Of a stretch of 15,149 nucleotides of DNA, positions 1-7,443 are shown one piece after another. Source of the DNA: Paracoccaceae bacterium (GTDB lineage: Bacteria; Pseudomonadota; Alphaproteobacteria; Rhodobacterales; Rhodobacteraceae); assembly GCA_009922885.1 (NCBI GenBank), contig RFUP01000013.1, forward strand, positions 1 through 15,149, written 5' to 3'. The notes under the pieces were generated by a model. It made no database searches and was not told the DNA's origin. It worked only from the letters and a program-made list of their open reading frames with translations. How positions within the stretch are numbered: position 1 is the first letter of the stretch; the number at the start of each line of letters is the position of its first letter. A program made the position numbers and the translations under genes.

Positions 1-96
1 CAGTGTCTAATGGGATTGCGGAGAGAGGTGCCGGAACAGTTGAAAGGTGGCTCAGCTAAGGCAGCCCTTGGCGGAAAAACCCGGAAATTGGTGTAG
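1..96 (+). CDS. Possible C-terminal fragment of an upstream gene
   Basis: Frame 1 is open from the window edge to a TAG at 94-96, giving about 31 codons ending in GGKTRKLV. The tail is basic and rich in Gly, Ala and Lys, as some protein C-termini are, but I do not recognise a family. The main support is position: a strong plus-strand terminator begins 27 bases after the stop, so something transcribed from the left ends here. A second plus-strand frame is also open for 18 codons (stop at 57-59), so the assignment is weak. A non-coding RNA ending at the same terminator is an alternative. Confidence 0.3.
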   Translation, partial: QCLMGLRREVPEQLKGGSAKAALGGKTRKLV

Positions 97-122
97 CCTA
101 ACCGGCCCCACCTCCTATCTCT

Positions 123-160
123 AGGGCCGTTCCGAGAAATCGGGGCGGCCTTTGACTTTC
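123..160 (+). terminator. Rho-independent terminator before arfB
   Basis: Bases 123-135 and 140-152 pair over 13 positions (three of them G-T wobbles) around a GAAA tetraloop at 136-139. The plus strand then reads TTTGACTTT, an imperfect U-tract. The other strand has no T-run after the stem, so it acts rightward and closes the transcript coming from the left edge. It lies before arfB, which therefore needs its own promoter or read-through. Confidence 0.8.
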
Positions 161-178
161 TGCAAGATGCGGTATTTT
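152..178 (+). promoter_or_regulatory. Candidate arfB promoter
   Basis: TTGACT at 152-157 resembles a -35 box and TATTTT at 173-178 a -10 box. The spacer is only 15 bases, shorter than the optimum. The -35 element overlaps the end of the terminator, so transcription would restart right after termination. Start would fall near 185, leaving a very short leader before the ribosome site at 196-201. Suggestive only. Confidence 0.25.
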
Positions 179-195
179 CTCCCGCCCATTGCCAC

Positions 196-201
196 GAGGA
201 G
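196..201 (+). promoter_or_regulatory. Ribosome binding site deciding the arfB start
   Basis: GAGGAG at 196-201 stands only 1 base before the ATG at 203 but 7 bases before the in-frame GTG at 209. The spacing favours GTG 209. The resulting protein lines up residue for residue with the N-terminus of E. coli ArfB (GGQ glutamine at position 28 in both). Confidence 0.65.
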
Positions 202-208
202 AATGCCA

Positions 209-631
209 GTGCTCTGGGTTGCTGAAGGAATATCGATAGCGGATTGGGAACTCACCGAGCAATTCATCCGCGCGTCCGGACCAGGCGGGCAGAACGTGAA
301 CAAGGTTTCCACGGCAGTTGAACTCAGGTTCGAGGCCGAACGCTCGCCCCATCTCTCGGGTCCGGTCAAGACCAGGCTCAAGCGGCTCGCAGGCCGCCGC
401 TGGACCCAAGAAGGCGCGATCGTCATTCAATGTGATGAAACCCGCAGCCAAGCGCGCAATCGTGAAATCGCCCGCCAGCGCCTCGCGGAGTTGATCCAAA
501 AGGCACTGGTGGCTCCGAAGCGACGCATCGCCACCAAACCAACTCTGGGCAGCCAGCGTCGCCGCCTGAAGGCCAAAACCATCCGGGGCGAAGTGAAATC
601 CCTCCGCGGCAAAGTCGAAGGTGAAGAATGA
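209..631 (+). CDS. arfB: Alternative ribosome-rescue factor ArfB (peptidyl-tRNA hydrolase)
   Basis: ArfB (YaeJ) enters stalled ribosomes lacking a codon in the A site and hydrolyses the peptidyl-tRNA, as a backup to tmRNA. The catalytic release-factor motif GPGGQNVNK lies at residues 24-32, with GGQ at 26-28. The typical Lys/Arg-rich tail (PKRRIATKPT, then SQRRRLKAK, then SLRGKV) fills the last 35 or so residues; in this family it inserts into the mRNA channel. From GTG 209 the protein is 140 residues, the same length as E. coli ArfB. An in-frame ATG at 203 would add two residues, and an ATG at 152 would add 19 that do not fit the family. It lacks release-factor domains 2 and 4 (no codon-recognition motif), so it is not RF1/RF2. 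The stop overlaps the next gene's ATG (ATGA at 628-631), so the two are probably translated together. Confidence 0.95.
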   Translation: MLWVAEGISIADWELTEQFIRASGPGGQNVNKVSTAVELRFEAERSPHLSGPVKTRLKRLAGRRWTQEGAIVIQCDETRSQARNREIARQRLAELIQKALVAPKRRIATKPTLGSQRRRLKAKTIRGEVKSLRGKVEGEE

Positions 632-2169
632 TGCTCCCGATCACGCCCGTCGCCCCCGCAATCCCGCTCCGCACCACAGTAATCGATATGATCCGCGCCC
701 GGGAAAGCACCTACCCCAATCGCGACGCGGTGATTTGCGGGGAGGACAGGCGCACATGGGCAGAATTCAGCGAAGCAACAAATCGCGTGGCTCAGGCCCT
801 CATCGGGCTGGGCATCGCTAAAGGCGATAGAGTTGCGATCCTCAGCCCCAACTCAGTGGCCGCAGCCGAGATCTTCATCGGCACCCTCAAAGCCGGAGGG
901 ATCATTGTTCCGCTTTCTTCCATGGCCTCGAAAGAAGCGCTCGGCATCATGGCGAAAGATTGCGGCGCGAAGGTTCTCTTCTTGTCCGATGATCTTAAAG
1001 GTTTGGGAGAGGACGCATCCGCATCCTGCCCGCGGGTCTTCAATCCAATTGGGTCTGAGTGGCTATCTCTGCTGAGTCAGGCCTCAACGGCAGACCCCCA
1101 CGTGGAAGTCACGATGGAAGATGGTTTCAACATCATCTACTCCTCGGGCACAACAGGTGTGCCCAAAGGCATCCTGCACAGCCACCGCCTGCGCGCCGCC
1201 CAGATGGACCGGATCGAGCCGAATGGCTACGATGCCGCTGCGCGAACCCTCCTGTCTACACCTCTCTGTTCGAACACCACTTTGGTCTCTTTCCTTCCCA
1301 CCTTGGCCGGTGGCTCGACGGTGGTGCTCATGCCGAAGTTCGATGCTGGCGAATGGCTGAGGCTCGCCGAAAGCGAAAAAATCACGCACACCATGCTCGT
1401 TCCGGTGCTTTTCCGCAGATTGCTCGACCATGCGGATTTCCCGAAAACAGATCTCTCAAACCTACAGCGAAAGTTCTGCACCTCGGCCCCACTCCGCGAA
1501 GGCGTAAAACGCGAAGTGCTCGACAGAATGCCCGGTAAACTCATGGAGTTCTACGGACTGACCGAAGGCGGCGGTGTTTGTGTGCTGGTGGCCGACGAGA
1601 CGCCGGAAAAGCTGCATACCGTTGGAAAGCCTGCCGCAGGCGTCGATATCAGGATCATTTCGGATCAAGGTGCGGAAGTCGCGACCGGTATAACTGGCGA
1701 AGTCGTCGGGCGAGGCCCGTCCATGATGAGCGGCTACTGGAACCGCGACGACCTGACCGAAGCCTCGCTCTGGAAAGACCAAAACGGCACTGTTTTCTTC
1801 CGGTCCGGAGACATGGGGTGCTTCGACAACGACGGTTTCCTCATCCTCTCCGATCGAAAGAAGGACGTCATCATTTCGGGCGGCTTCAACATATACGCCG
1901 ACGACCTCGAACGGACCCTGTTGAGCCATCCGGATGTTGTAGACGCTGCGGTCATCGGCATTCCCTCTGATGAATGGGGCGAAACTCCGATGGGGTTCGT
2001 CGTTCTGAAAGAAGGCGCGATCAGAAGCTCGGAAGAAATAAGAACGGCCGCGAACGCAAAACTCGGAAAGTTCCAGCGTATCCAGAAGATCGAAATTGTC
2101 GAATTGCTTCCCCGCTCAGAAATCGGAAAGATTCTAAAGCGAGAATTGCGTTCAACAACGCAGGCATGA
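628..2169 (+). CDS. Class I adenylate-forming acyl-CoA ligase
   Basis: 513-residue ANL-superfamily enzyme that would activate a carboxylic acid with ATP to an acyl-AMP and then a CoA thioester in the cytoplasm. Core motifs are all present: phosphate-binding YSSGTTGVPKG at 171-181, MEFYGLTEGGG at 306-316, the FRSGD motif with Asp395, the hinge LSDRKKD at 407-413 followed by ISGGFNIYADDLE, and the catalytic lysine in PRSEIGK (Lys501) near the C-terminus. Length is normal for the medium-chain fatty acid/aryl-CoA ligase group; the substrate cannot be told from these motifs. It overlaps arfB by 4 bases, with a second ATG at 631 as an alternative start. It converges on the UPF0261 operon and may be unrelated to it. 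Good family confidence, no substrate confidence. Confidence 0.9.
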   Translation: MMLPITPVAPAIPLRTTVIDMIRARESTYPNRDAVICGEDRRTWAEFSEATNRVAQALIGLGIAKGDRVAILSPNSVAAAEIFIGTLKAGGIIVPLSSMASKEALGIMAKDCGAKVLFLSDDLKGLGEDASASCPRVFNPIGSEWLSLLSQASTADPHVEVTMEDGFNIIYSSGTTGVPKGILHSHRLRAAQMDRIEPNGYDAAARTLLSTPLCSNTTLVSFLPTLAGGSTVVLMPKFDAGEWLRLAESEKITHTMLVPVLFRRLLDHADFPKTDLSNLQRKFCTSAPLREGVKREVLDRMPGKLMEFYGLTEGGGVCVLVADETPEKLHTVGKPAAGVDIRIISDQGAEVATGITGEVVGRGPSMMSGYWNRDDLTEASLWKDQNGTVFFRSGDMGCFDNDGFLILSDRKKDVIISGGFNIYADDLERTLLSHPDVVDAAVIGIPSDEWGETPMGFVVLKEGAIRSSEEIRTAANAKLGKFQRIQKIEIVELLPRSEIGKILKRELRSTTQA

Positions 2170-2230
2170 GCCGCTCCGCTGATTTGCGGCGCAATCACGA
2201 CCTGTCGGATGCGCTTTGTCAAACCTTGGA

Positions 2231-2294
2231 TGCCTCCGGCGGGGATATTTTTCAAAGAGAAATTTGCAGTTCTCTTTCCCAAATATCCCGGGGG
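2231..2294. repeat. Rhodobacteraceae-type intergenic repeat forming a long hairpin
   Basis: GGGATATTT at 2242-2250 pairs with AAATATCCC at 2281-2289, and AAAGAGAA at 2254-2261 pairs with TTCTCTTT at 2270-2277. A 3-base internal mismatch and an 8-base loop (2262-2269) complete the structure. It follows the TGCCTCCGGC lead-in that I recognise from many roseobacter intergenic regions. It lies between two convergent genes, so a two-way terminator or transcript-stabilising role is reasonable. I could not count copies elsewhere in the genome. Confidence 0.7.
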
Positions 2295-2310
2295 TGAATG
2301 CCGAAGGCAG

Positions 2311-2327
2311 AGGGGGCAGCGCCCCCT
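2311..2327. terminator. GC-rich hairpin in the convergent gap
   Basis: AGGGGGC at 2311-2317 pairs with GCCCCCT at 2321-2327 around a 3-base AGC loop. There is no T-run, so it is not a classical intrinsic terminator on either strand. This GGGGGCAGCGCCCCC block usually accompanies the preceding repeat in roseobacter genomes, and the two together fill the gap between convergent genes. Confidence 0.5.
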
Positions 2328-2343
2328 GCTCCCGTGCCTTTCT

Positions 2344-3576
2344 TCAGCAACGGATGATACCCTGTTCGACCCACTCGTCGAAGACCTCAAGCACTCGTTC
2401 TACAAATGCGGCGTCATTGATGTGGCAATCCAGGGCCTCAAGGCGGCCATCAGCACCCAGTTGCTTCCTGATTTCGCTGCTGAACGCTTCCAGTCCGTCC
2501 GCATCATGTAGCGGCCCGCCCTGACGGTCCCATTCGTTACATCCCTGCAATGGGAGGAAAAAGCGCACAGGGCCCTCAGCTCCGGCAAGTTTCCGTGCCA
2601 TTTCCCGGGCAACTGAGCGCCGCTCCTCTGATGTGAGCACAATAGAGGTCAGAAGCCGATTATGAGCATGAGCGGGTCGATTTGCCAAATGTTGCGGGAT
2701 GTCTTGCCAGCCGATGAGGTCCACTAGATCGTAGCACGCTGGCGCGATCATTTGTGGCACACCACGGCGACCGGCATTCTCCATCCGATCGGCCCCGGCA
2801 GAAATTCCGGAGCCCATCAAGTGATTAACGATCTCCTGAGGCGCAAAATCCATCACTGCGGCGAAAGCCCCTTCTGCGGCCAGGGACTCGAAGGCACGCC
2901 CTCCCATACCCGTCGCATGGAAAACGGCCACTTCGAAGCCGCGCTCTTCCAAGGCTGGCTTCAGGTGCACCATATATCGGAGGATCGTCTTGCCGAAGCT
3001 CGTCATACCGATCAGAGGGCGGTCGCGAGTCGGAGGCTCAACTGCACGGGCGGCACCAAGAACAGCACCAGCCGCTTGGCTCAAAGACGACTTGCAGACA
3101 GAGTTCAACCCGTAGAGTCCTCCAGCCCAGAGGATCATCTGCACATCCGCCGCAATACGTTCGGGCGGAAGCATGGCGGAAAAACTGACCGTGGAGACGA
3201 TGTATTTCGGCACGCCAAGGGGCAAAGCGCCACAAACATCCAAGGCAAGATCAGTGCCCATGGTCCCACCAAGAACGATCACGCCGTGAATGCGCCCATC
3301 GCGCCAGGCGCGCAATGCTTCCTGTGCTGCACCTCGCGCCATGATTTGCATGGCGACATTCTCGTCATCTGCGGCAATCGCCTCGTCGATACTCGCCCCA
3401 GCCGCCTTGGCGACATCATGTTTTGAGATGTCGCATGGAGTCTTGGGGTCTCCCAAGACGCTCACATCCATCGTCAGGACGCCACCGCTTTGCGACCGAA
3501 TCCGCTCCGCGACATAACTGAGTTCGTCGTCCTTGGTGTCGTATGTCCCGATGACGAGAATGGTCTTGTCGCTCAT
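2344..3576 (-). CDS. Tm-1-like ATP-binding domain protein (UPF0261 family)
   Basis: 410 residues, full length for the UPF0261/Tm-1-like family. Hallmarks visible: GTYDTK at 10-15 (the first nucleotide-binding segment), GGTMGT at 103-108, the second domain opening with GMTSFG at 190-195, and FHATGMGGRAFE at 219-230. The plant member Tm-1 binds ATP and inhibits tobamovirus RNA replication; the role of bacterial members is not settled, and they usually sit in metabolic operons. No signal peptide or membrane segment, so cytoplasmic. The start ATG overlaps the kinase stop by 4 bases and has a GGAGGG site about 7 bases upstream. It is the last gene of the minus-strand operon. The PEP-mutase/TIM-barrel protein often found next to this family is not in the window. 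Family call firm, function unknown. Confidence 0.9.
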   Translation of the reverse strand: MSDKTILVIGTYDTKDDELSYVAERIRSQSGGVLTMDVSVLGDPKTPCDISKHDVAKAAGASIDEAIAADDENVAMQIMARGAAQEALRAWRDGRIHGVIVLGGTMGTDLALDVCGALPLGVPKYIVSTVSFSAMLPPERIAADVQMILWAGGLYGLNSVCKSSLSQAAGAVLGAARAVEPPTRDRPLIGMTSFGKTILRYMVHLKPALEERGFEVAVFHATGMGGRAFESLAAEGAFAAVMDFAPQEIVNHLMGSGISAGADRMENAGRRGVPQMIAPACYDLVDLIGWQDIPQHLANRPAHAHNRLLTSIVLTSEERRSVAREMARKLAGAEGPVRFFLPLQGCNEWDRQGGPLHDADGLEAFSSEIRKQLGADGRLEALDCHINDAAFVERVLEVFDEWVEQGIIRC

Positions 3577-4511
3577 TTGGTTCCCTCCAGATAGGCACGC
3601 GCCAATGACACCGCTTGCCTGATTGCGCGCTCGGATCTTTCCGCCCCGCCCGGTTCATTGATGCGCTCGATGATCCAGCCGGGGTAGGTCAGTGCGCGCA
3701 GCGCCAGAAAAAGATCTAGTGCCTCCAGGCGCACTTCCCGACGCTTCGCATAGCCTTCAAGAAGAGCGGCGCGAAGTTCGGCATAATCCTCAGCCTCGAC
3801 TTGCCGGAAAAGAAATGTGGCAAGTTCGAAATCCCGAAAGCCCCACCCGCCGTCATCGAAGTCGATCAGAGACAGTCGCCCCTGATGCAGCATCAAGTTT
3901 TCCGTAATCGCGTCGGCGTGTATGAGGCCGTAATCTTGGTCCACAAGCCCCGCCATATCCGACCGGGCCCGATCGCGGGCGGCAATAAACAGGTTGCGCT
4001 CGTCTTTTGACAAATGCGGGTGTTCCCAGAACCGCCCCCAGATCGGGTTATCACCGACCAAACCATCCTGATCCCAACTCGGCCGAACAAAATCGGCTGG
4101 AGGCACCCATGTATCGGACAGGCGGTGTAATTCCGCGAGGAGTTGGCCCAGTTGGAATGCAAGGCTTGGCCGATCCGCCACACCTTCCAATGCGCCTTGT
4201 TTCCCTAGCATTTGTCCCGGCAGCCAAGAGATCACATCGACCTGCACACCCTCAACGGTTTCAATAAGCCCGCCAGATTTACTCGGAAACGCAAGAGGAA
4301 CGTTCATCCCTTGCTCGGCCAAAGCGGTCATCCATTTGAGTTCCGATGACAATTCCGCACTGGTTCTATATCCGGGGCGATGAAGGCGAAGCGCGAAACC
4401 GCTCCCTTGATCAACCCTGTAAACGGAGTTTTCCCGTCGCGCAGCGAGGCTCACTGTTTCCGGATCAAACCCCCAAAGCTGTGCAGCCTGTCGCACGATT
4501 TGCTCTGTCAT
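3573..4511 (-). CDS. APH-family small-molecule kinase (hydroxylysine/choline kinase-like)
   Basis: 312-residue aminoglycoside phosphotransferase-fold kinase that transfers phosphate from ATP to a hydroxyl group. The catalytic loop HADAITEN at 198-205 supplies His198, Asp200 (catalytic base) and Asn205. The metal-binding DFDD follows at 217-220 inside LIDFDDGGWGFRDFEL. The N-terminal lobe carries a nucleotide-contact segment around residues 28-45 (SVYRVD, then FALRLHRPG). Nothing suggests antibiotic resistance: relatives include homoserine, choline and 5-hydroxylysine kinases, and it sits in a catabolic operon. The ATGA overlap at 4508-4511 ties its translation to the PLP enzyme upstream, whose relatives cleave phosphorylated amino alcohols. 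I infer that this kinase makes that enzyme's substrate; the actual alcohol is unknown. Confidence 0.88.
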   Translation of the reverse strand: MTEQIVRQAAQLWGFDPETVSLAARRENSVYRVDQGSGFALRLHRPGYRTSAELSSELKWMTALAEQGMNVPLAFPSKSGGLIETVEGVQVDVISWLPGQMLGKQGALEGVADRPSLAFQLGQLLAELHRLSDTWVPPADFVRPSWDQDGLVGDNPIWGRFWEHPHLSKDERNLFIAARDRARSDMAGLVDQDYGLIHADAITENLMLHQGRLSLIDFDDGGWGFRDFELATFLFRQVEAEDYAELRAALLEGYAKRREVRLEALDLFLALRALTYPGWIIERINEPGGAERSERAIRQAVSLARAYLEGTK

Positions 4512-5794
4512 CCCAAGGGCGTCTCGGCAAGAACACGGTCGAGCGTCTCGATCACCTGATCGACATTCGCCTTTGTGAAAACCATCGGAGGCCGCATTTT
4601 CAGGACGTTGTAATGCTTTCCGAGGAAGTTCAACAAAACCCCCCGCTGCCGCATACCATTTGCGATCTGCTTCGTGTAAGCCGTTGCAGGTGCTTTGCTC
4701 TCTCGATCAGTCACTAACTCGACGCCGAAGAACAGCCCCGAACCGCGCACATCGCCAATGGCTTCATGGCGGGCTGCCAACTCCTGAAGCCCCTGCTTGG
4801 CGTAGTCCCCGACAAGGCGCGCGTTTTCTTGCAGCCTGTCTTCGAGGACCACATTCAGGGTTGCCATTGCCGCCGCACACGACACCGGATTTCCTGCGAA
4901 TGTGTTGAAGTAGCGGAAGTTGTTCCGGAACTCATACATCGTCTCGCGCGGCGCAACGACCGCCGCCACTGGATGCCCGTTCGCCATCGGTTTTCCGATG
5001 GTTACGATGTCCGGCGTGAAACCAAGCTTTTCATGCCCCCAGAAGTGGGAACCCAAGCGCCCGAAACCTGGCTGTACCTCGTCTGCGATAATCACGCCCC
5101 CAGCTTTCCGCACGACCTCTACCGTCGGATCGAGCCACCCGGGAGGGAGGTCGGGAAAGCCTTCGTTCGCAAAGAACGGGCACAACATGAGTGCCGAGAA
5201 ACCGAAGCCTTTTTCCTCAAGAGCGGCGATCTGTTTTTCGACTTCTTTGGCAAATGCGCGGCCATGCGCCAAACCGGCTTCGCCGCCTAATGGCCTGTAG
5301 CTGTCGGGGGCAGGCACGAAGGCAACGCTTTCCCAATACCCTCCGGGCGGCGGGTTCGAGCGCGAAAGCTGGTGCACTGCTGTGGTGTTACCGTGATAGG
5401 TATGATCGGTCGCGATTACGCCTGTCTTGCCGGTAAGGGCTTGCGCCATCCGGAGGGCCACATCGTTTGCCTCCGACCCGGTGCAGCACATCAACGCTGT
5501 GTCGAACTTCGGGCCGAAAGTGCCGGTGAGGGCCTCGACATAGTCCAGGATGCCTTCATGCAAGTACCGTGTGTGGGTGTTCAGCGTACTGGCCTGATCG
5601 CAGATCGCCTTCACAACCTTCGGGTTGCAATGCCCGACATGCGGAACGTTGTTGTAGCAATCCAGATATTGCCTGCCGTCCGCGTCCCAAAGCCACACGC
5701 CCTCCCCCCGAACGAGGTGCACGGGCTCTTCATAGAATGTGGACATGTTCGGGCCAAGCAGTCGGGCACGGCGTTCGAGAAGGCTTTCAGTCAT
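4508..5794 (-). CDS. Class III PLP enzyme, phospho-lyase-like (AGXT2L type)
   Basis: 428 residues from the ATG at 5794. An in-frame TTG at 5806 would add four residues, but it has no ribosome site and the family normally begins near MTESLLERR. Numbering here is from the ATG. The PLP lysine is Lys268 (TIGKPMANG), the cofactor-ring Asp is Asp238 (ADEVQPGFGR), and the phosphate-contact motif GSEAND is at 106-111. The N-terminal YLDCYNNVPHVGHCNP is the signature of ethanolamine-phosphate and 5-phosphohydroxylysine phospho-lyases (human AGXT2L1/AGXT2L2), which release aldehyde, ammonia and phosphate instead of transaminating. The adjacent APH kinase supports that reading. An ordinary aminotransferase role remains possible. 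The start codon overlaps the stop of a 30-codon ORF (TAATG). Confidence 0.9.
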   Translation of the reverse strand: MTESLLERRARLLGPNMSTFYEEPVHLVRGEGVWLWDADGRQYLDCYNNVPHVGHCNPKVVKAICDQASTLNTHTRYLHEGILDYVEALTGTFGPKFDTALMCCTGSEANDVALRMAQALTGKTGVIATDHTYHGNTTAVHQLSRSNPPPGGYWESVAFVPAPDSYRPLGGEAGLAHGRAFAKEVEKQIAALEEKGFGFSALMLCPFFANEGFPDLPPGWLDPTVEVVRKAGGVIIADEVQPGFGRLGSHFWGHEKLGFTPDIVTIGKPMANGHPVAAVVAPRETMYEFRNNFRYFNTFAGNPVSCAAAMATLNVVLEDRLQENARLVGDYAKQGLQELAARHEAIGDVRGSGLFFGVELVTDRESKAPATAYTKQIANGMRQRGVLLNFLGKHYNVLKMRPPMVFTKANVDQVIETLDRVLAETPLG

Positions 5795-5886
5795 TATGGC
5801 ATCCAAACGGTTTTCAGATCGAAATACTTGTCCGGCGCTTGTGGCGCCATATCGAAAACGGCTTCGACATCGATCCGAGCTGCCAT
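5794..5886 (-). CDS. Small ORF (30 aa) coupled to the PLP enzyme
   Basis: On the minus strand an ATG at 5886-5884 opens a 30-codon frame beginning MAARIDVEAVF and ending DLKTVWMP. Its TAA at 5796-5794 shares an A with the ATG of the PLP enzyme (TAATG), the usual arrangement for translational coupling. GAGGG at 5900-5896 lies 9 bases before its ATG, whereas the PLP gene has no convincing ribosome site of its own. Composition is acidic and contains no membrane segment or obvious leader run of one amino acid. A 5-bp GC hairpin (5834-5838 with 5844-5848) lies inside. It could be a coupling leader, a small protein, or the remnant of a lost gene. I recognise no homologue. Confidence 0.5.
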   Translation of the reverse strand: MAARIDVEAVFDMAPQAPDKYFDLKTVWMP

Positions 5887-5929
5887 CTTTGGCAACCCTC
5901 TTTTGCGCAACGCTGTGCTTCGCGACCGT

Positions 5930-7432
5930 TCAATAGTCATTGCTCTGCCAACCTGGCTTGCCCCCTAGGGACTTTAGCCATCCGCGGAAAGAGAATACGA
6001 TCAGGGCAACCAATGCCAGAACCATGACTGCGGAAATCGGGCGCGTAACAAAGATGGTGAGATCGCCATTCGCCCCCCCAAGTGCCTGCCGCATCCTGCC
6101 TTCAAGTATCGGCCCCATCACCACCCCCAGAAGGATCGGCGTCAACGGCCAACGGTGCGACCTAAGCACATAACCGAGAAGGGCAAAGACCATCGCAATT
6201 CCAACGTCCGAGAAACGGTAGTTCGAGGCGTAAGTCCCGATCAGCGAAAGGGTCAGGATCGCCACGCCCAGAAACCTCTTGTTCATCAGCGCAGCCCGCG
6301 CAATCGCCCCTGTGGCAACCAGCAGAAACCCGATGATGACGAAGTTCATCAGAAGGAGAGTCCAATAAAGGCCTGCGACGAATTCGGGGCGATTGATGAA
6401 CAGATCAGGCCCTGGCACGACGTTGTGCACGAGGAATACCGCCAGCATCATCGCCGTCAGTTCCTCTCCGGGAATTCCCAGAGCGAGCATCGGAATAAGC
6501 GCGGCAGGAGGAACTGAATTGTTCGTGGCCTCCGAGACGATAATGCCCTCCGGCGCACCTTTGCCGAAGTTCGCGCCGTCGGGCGACAGTTTGCGCGCCC
6601 AAACATAATTGACCTGCTGGGCTAGAAACTCGCCTACGCCCGGCATAATCCCGCAAATGATCCCAAATATGGATGATCCAAACAGCGTTACCTTGTAGCG
6701 GAAAACCTCACCAAAACCTTGGAAGAACGTCCCGCCGAGTTGGACTGGCGGCCGCTCCACCGTTTTCGCGGTCAATTGCACCAAGGCCTCCGACATGGCG
6801 AAAAGGCCGATGACGAGAGGCACCAACGGGATGCCCCCCAGAAGAGATGTTTGGCCAAATGTGTAGCGTTGAGTCGAGAACGCAGTTTCGATCCCGATGG
6901 TCGCTAGAAAAAGTCCGAAGGCCATTGCTGCCGTCGCTTCGACCCGTCGGCCAGTGTGGCCGACCACGACCAACACCAAGGCCGCCAGCGCGAGCATCGC
7001 GAATTCGGCCGAGCCGAAGTTCTTGGCAACATTTGCCAAAGGCAAGGTCAGCAGCATAAGGGCGAGCACAGCCGTCACCCCGCCAACAAAAGACGCCGAA
7101 TAGGCCAGACTCATGGCTCGGCGCGCCTCACCGCGATCCACAAAGGGTTTGGCTTCAAGTGCGGTCAAAACCGCAACAGGCGAGCCGGGCGTGTTGATCA
7201 TAATGGCAGGTATCGCGGATCCGTAGGCCGACCCACAGTAAACGCCCAAGAGCAGCGTCATTCCCGTAAGGGGCTCCATTCCGAATGTTGTCGGCAACAA
7301 GATCGAAATCGTGACAGCCGCCCCCGCACCGGGGATTGCGCCGACGATCACGCCAAGAATGGCTCCGAACACCATTGCGAGAACAACAGGTAGGTCACCC
7401 AACTGTTGGAGGCCGAGCAGGAAAAACTCCAT
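5930..7432 (-). CDS. tctA: Tripartite tricarboxylate transporter large permease TctA
   Basis: 500-residue integral membrane subunit that carries the solute delivered by TctC across the inner membrane, driven by an ion gradient. The first half holds the conserved GAIPGAGAAVTIS near 31-43, leading into LLPTTFGM, and the second signature YGSAIPAIMINTPG at 70-83. The internal repeat shows again later as GIICGIMPGVGEF and then VPPAALIPMLALGIPG. Hydrophobic stretches run through nearly the whole chain, about 10 to 12 segments, and the length is normal (about 500). The start ATG at 7432 follows GAGAGGG with a 6-base gap, and TctB ends 11 bases upstream. A 43-base gap follows before the small ORF. 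Confidence 0.96.
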   Translation of the reverse strand: MEFFLLGLQQLGDLPVVLAMVFGAILGVIVGAIPGAGAAVTISILLPTTFGMEPLTGMTLLLGVYCGSAYGSAIPAIMINTPGSPVAVLTALEAKPFVDRGEARRAMSLAYSASFVGGVTAVLALMLLTLPLANVAKNFGSAEFAMLALAALVLVVVGHTGRRVEATAAMAFGLFLATIGIETAFSTQRYTFGQTSLLGGIPLVPLVIGLFAMSEALVQLTAKTVERPPVQLGGTFFQGFGEVFRYKVTLFGSSIFGIICGIMPGVGEFLAQQVNYVWARKLSPDGANFGKGAPEGIIVSEATNNSVPPAALIPMLALGIPGEELTAMMLAVFLVHNVVPGPDLFINRPEFVAGLYWTLLLMNFVIIGFLLVATGAIARAALMNKRFLGVAILTLSLIGTYASNYRFSDVGIAMVFALLGYVLRSHRWPLTPILLGVVMGPILEGRMRQALGGANGDLTIFVTRPISAVMVLALVALIVFSFRGWLKSLGGKPGWQSNDY

Positions 7433-7443
7433 CGTCAGCCCTC

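Noticed and set aside
1..122. Possible end of a structured RNA (tmRNA, 6S or SRP RNA) before the terminator.
   Set aside because: I looked for a T-arm GTTCGA element, a CCA end and the SRP GGTCAGG...AGCAGCC core and found none; a short protein tail is the slightly better reading.
1734..2390. Long open frame of 218 codons antisense to the acyl-CoA ligase.
   Set aside because: It lies opposite a gene with all catalytic motifs intact; its translation is Ser/Arg-rich with no recognisable domain, as expected of a shadow frame in GC-rich DNA.
2752..3426. Open frame of 224 codons on the plus strand opposite the UPF0261 gene.
   Set aside because: His/Arg-rich, no motif, fully opposite a conserved gene; treated as a shadow frame.
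3573..4511. Aminoglycoside resistance phosphotransferase.
   Set aside because: Only the shared kinase fold supports it; the operon is catabolic and the neighbour is a phospho-lyase-like enzyme.
5795..5806. TTG at 5806 as the start of the phospho-lyase-like gene.
   Set aside because: No ribosome site before it; ATG 5794 matches the family N-terminus and overlaps the small ORF stop as TAATG.
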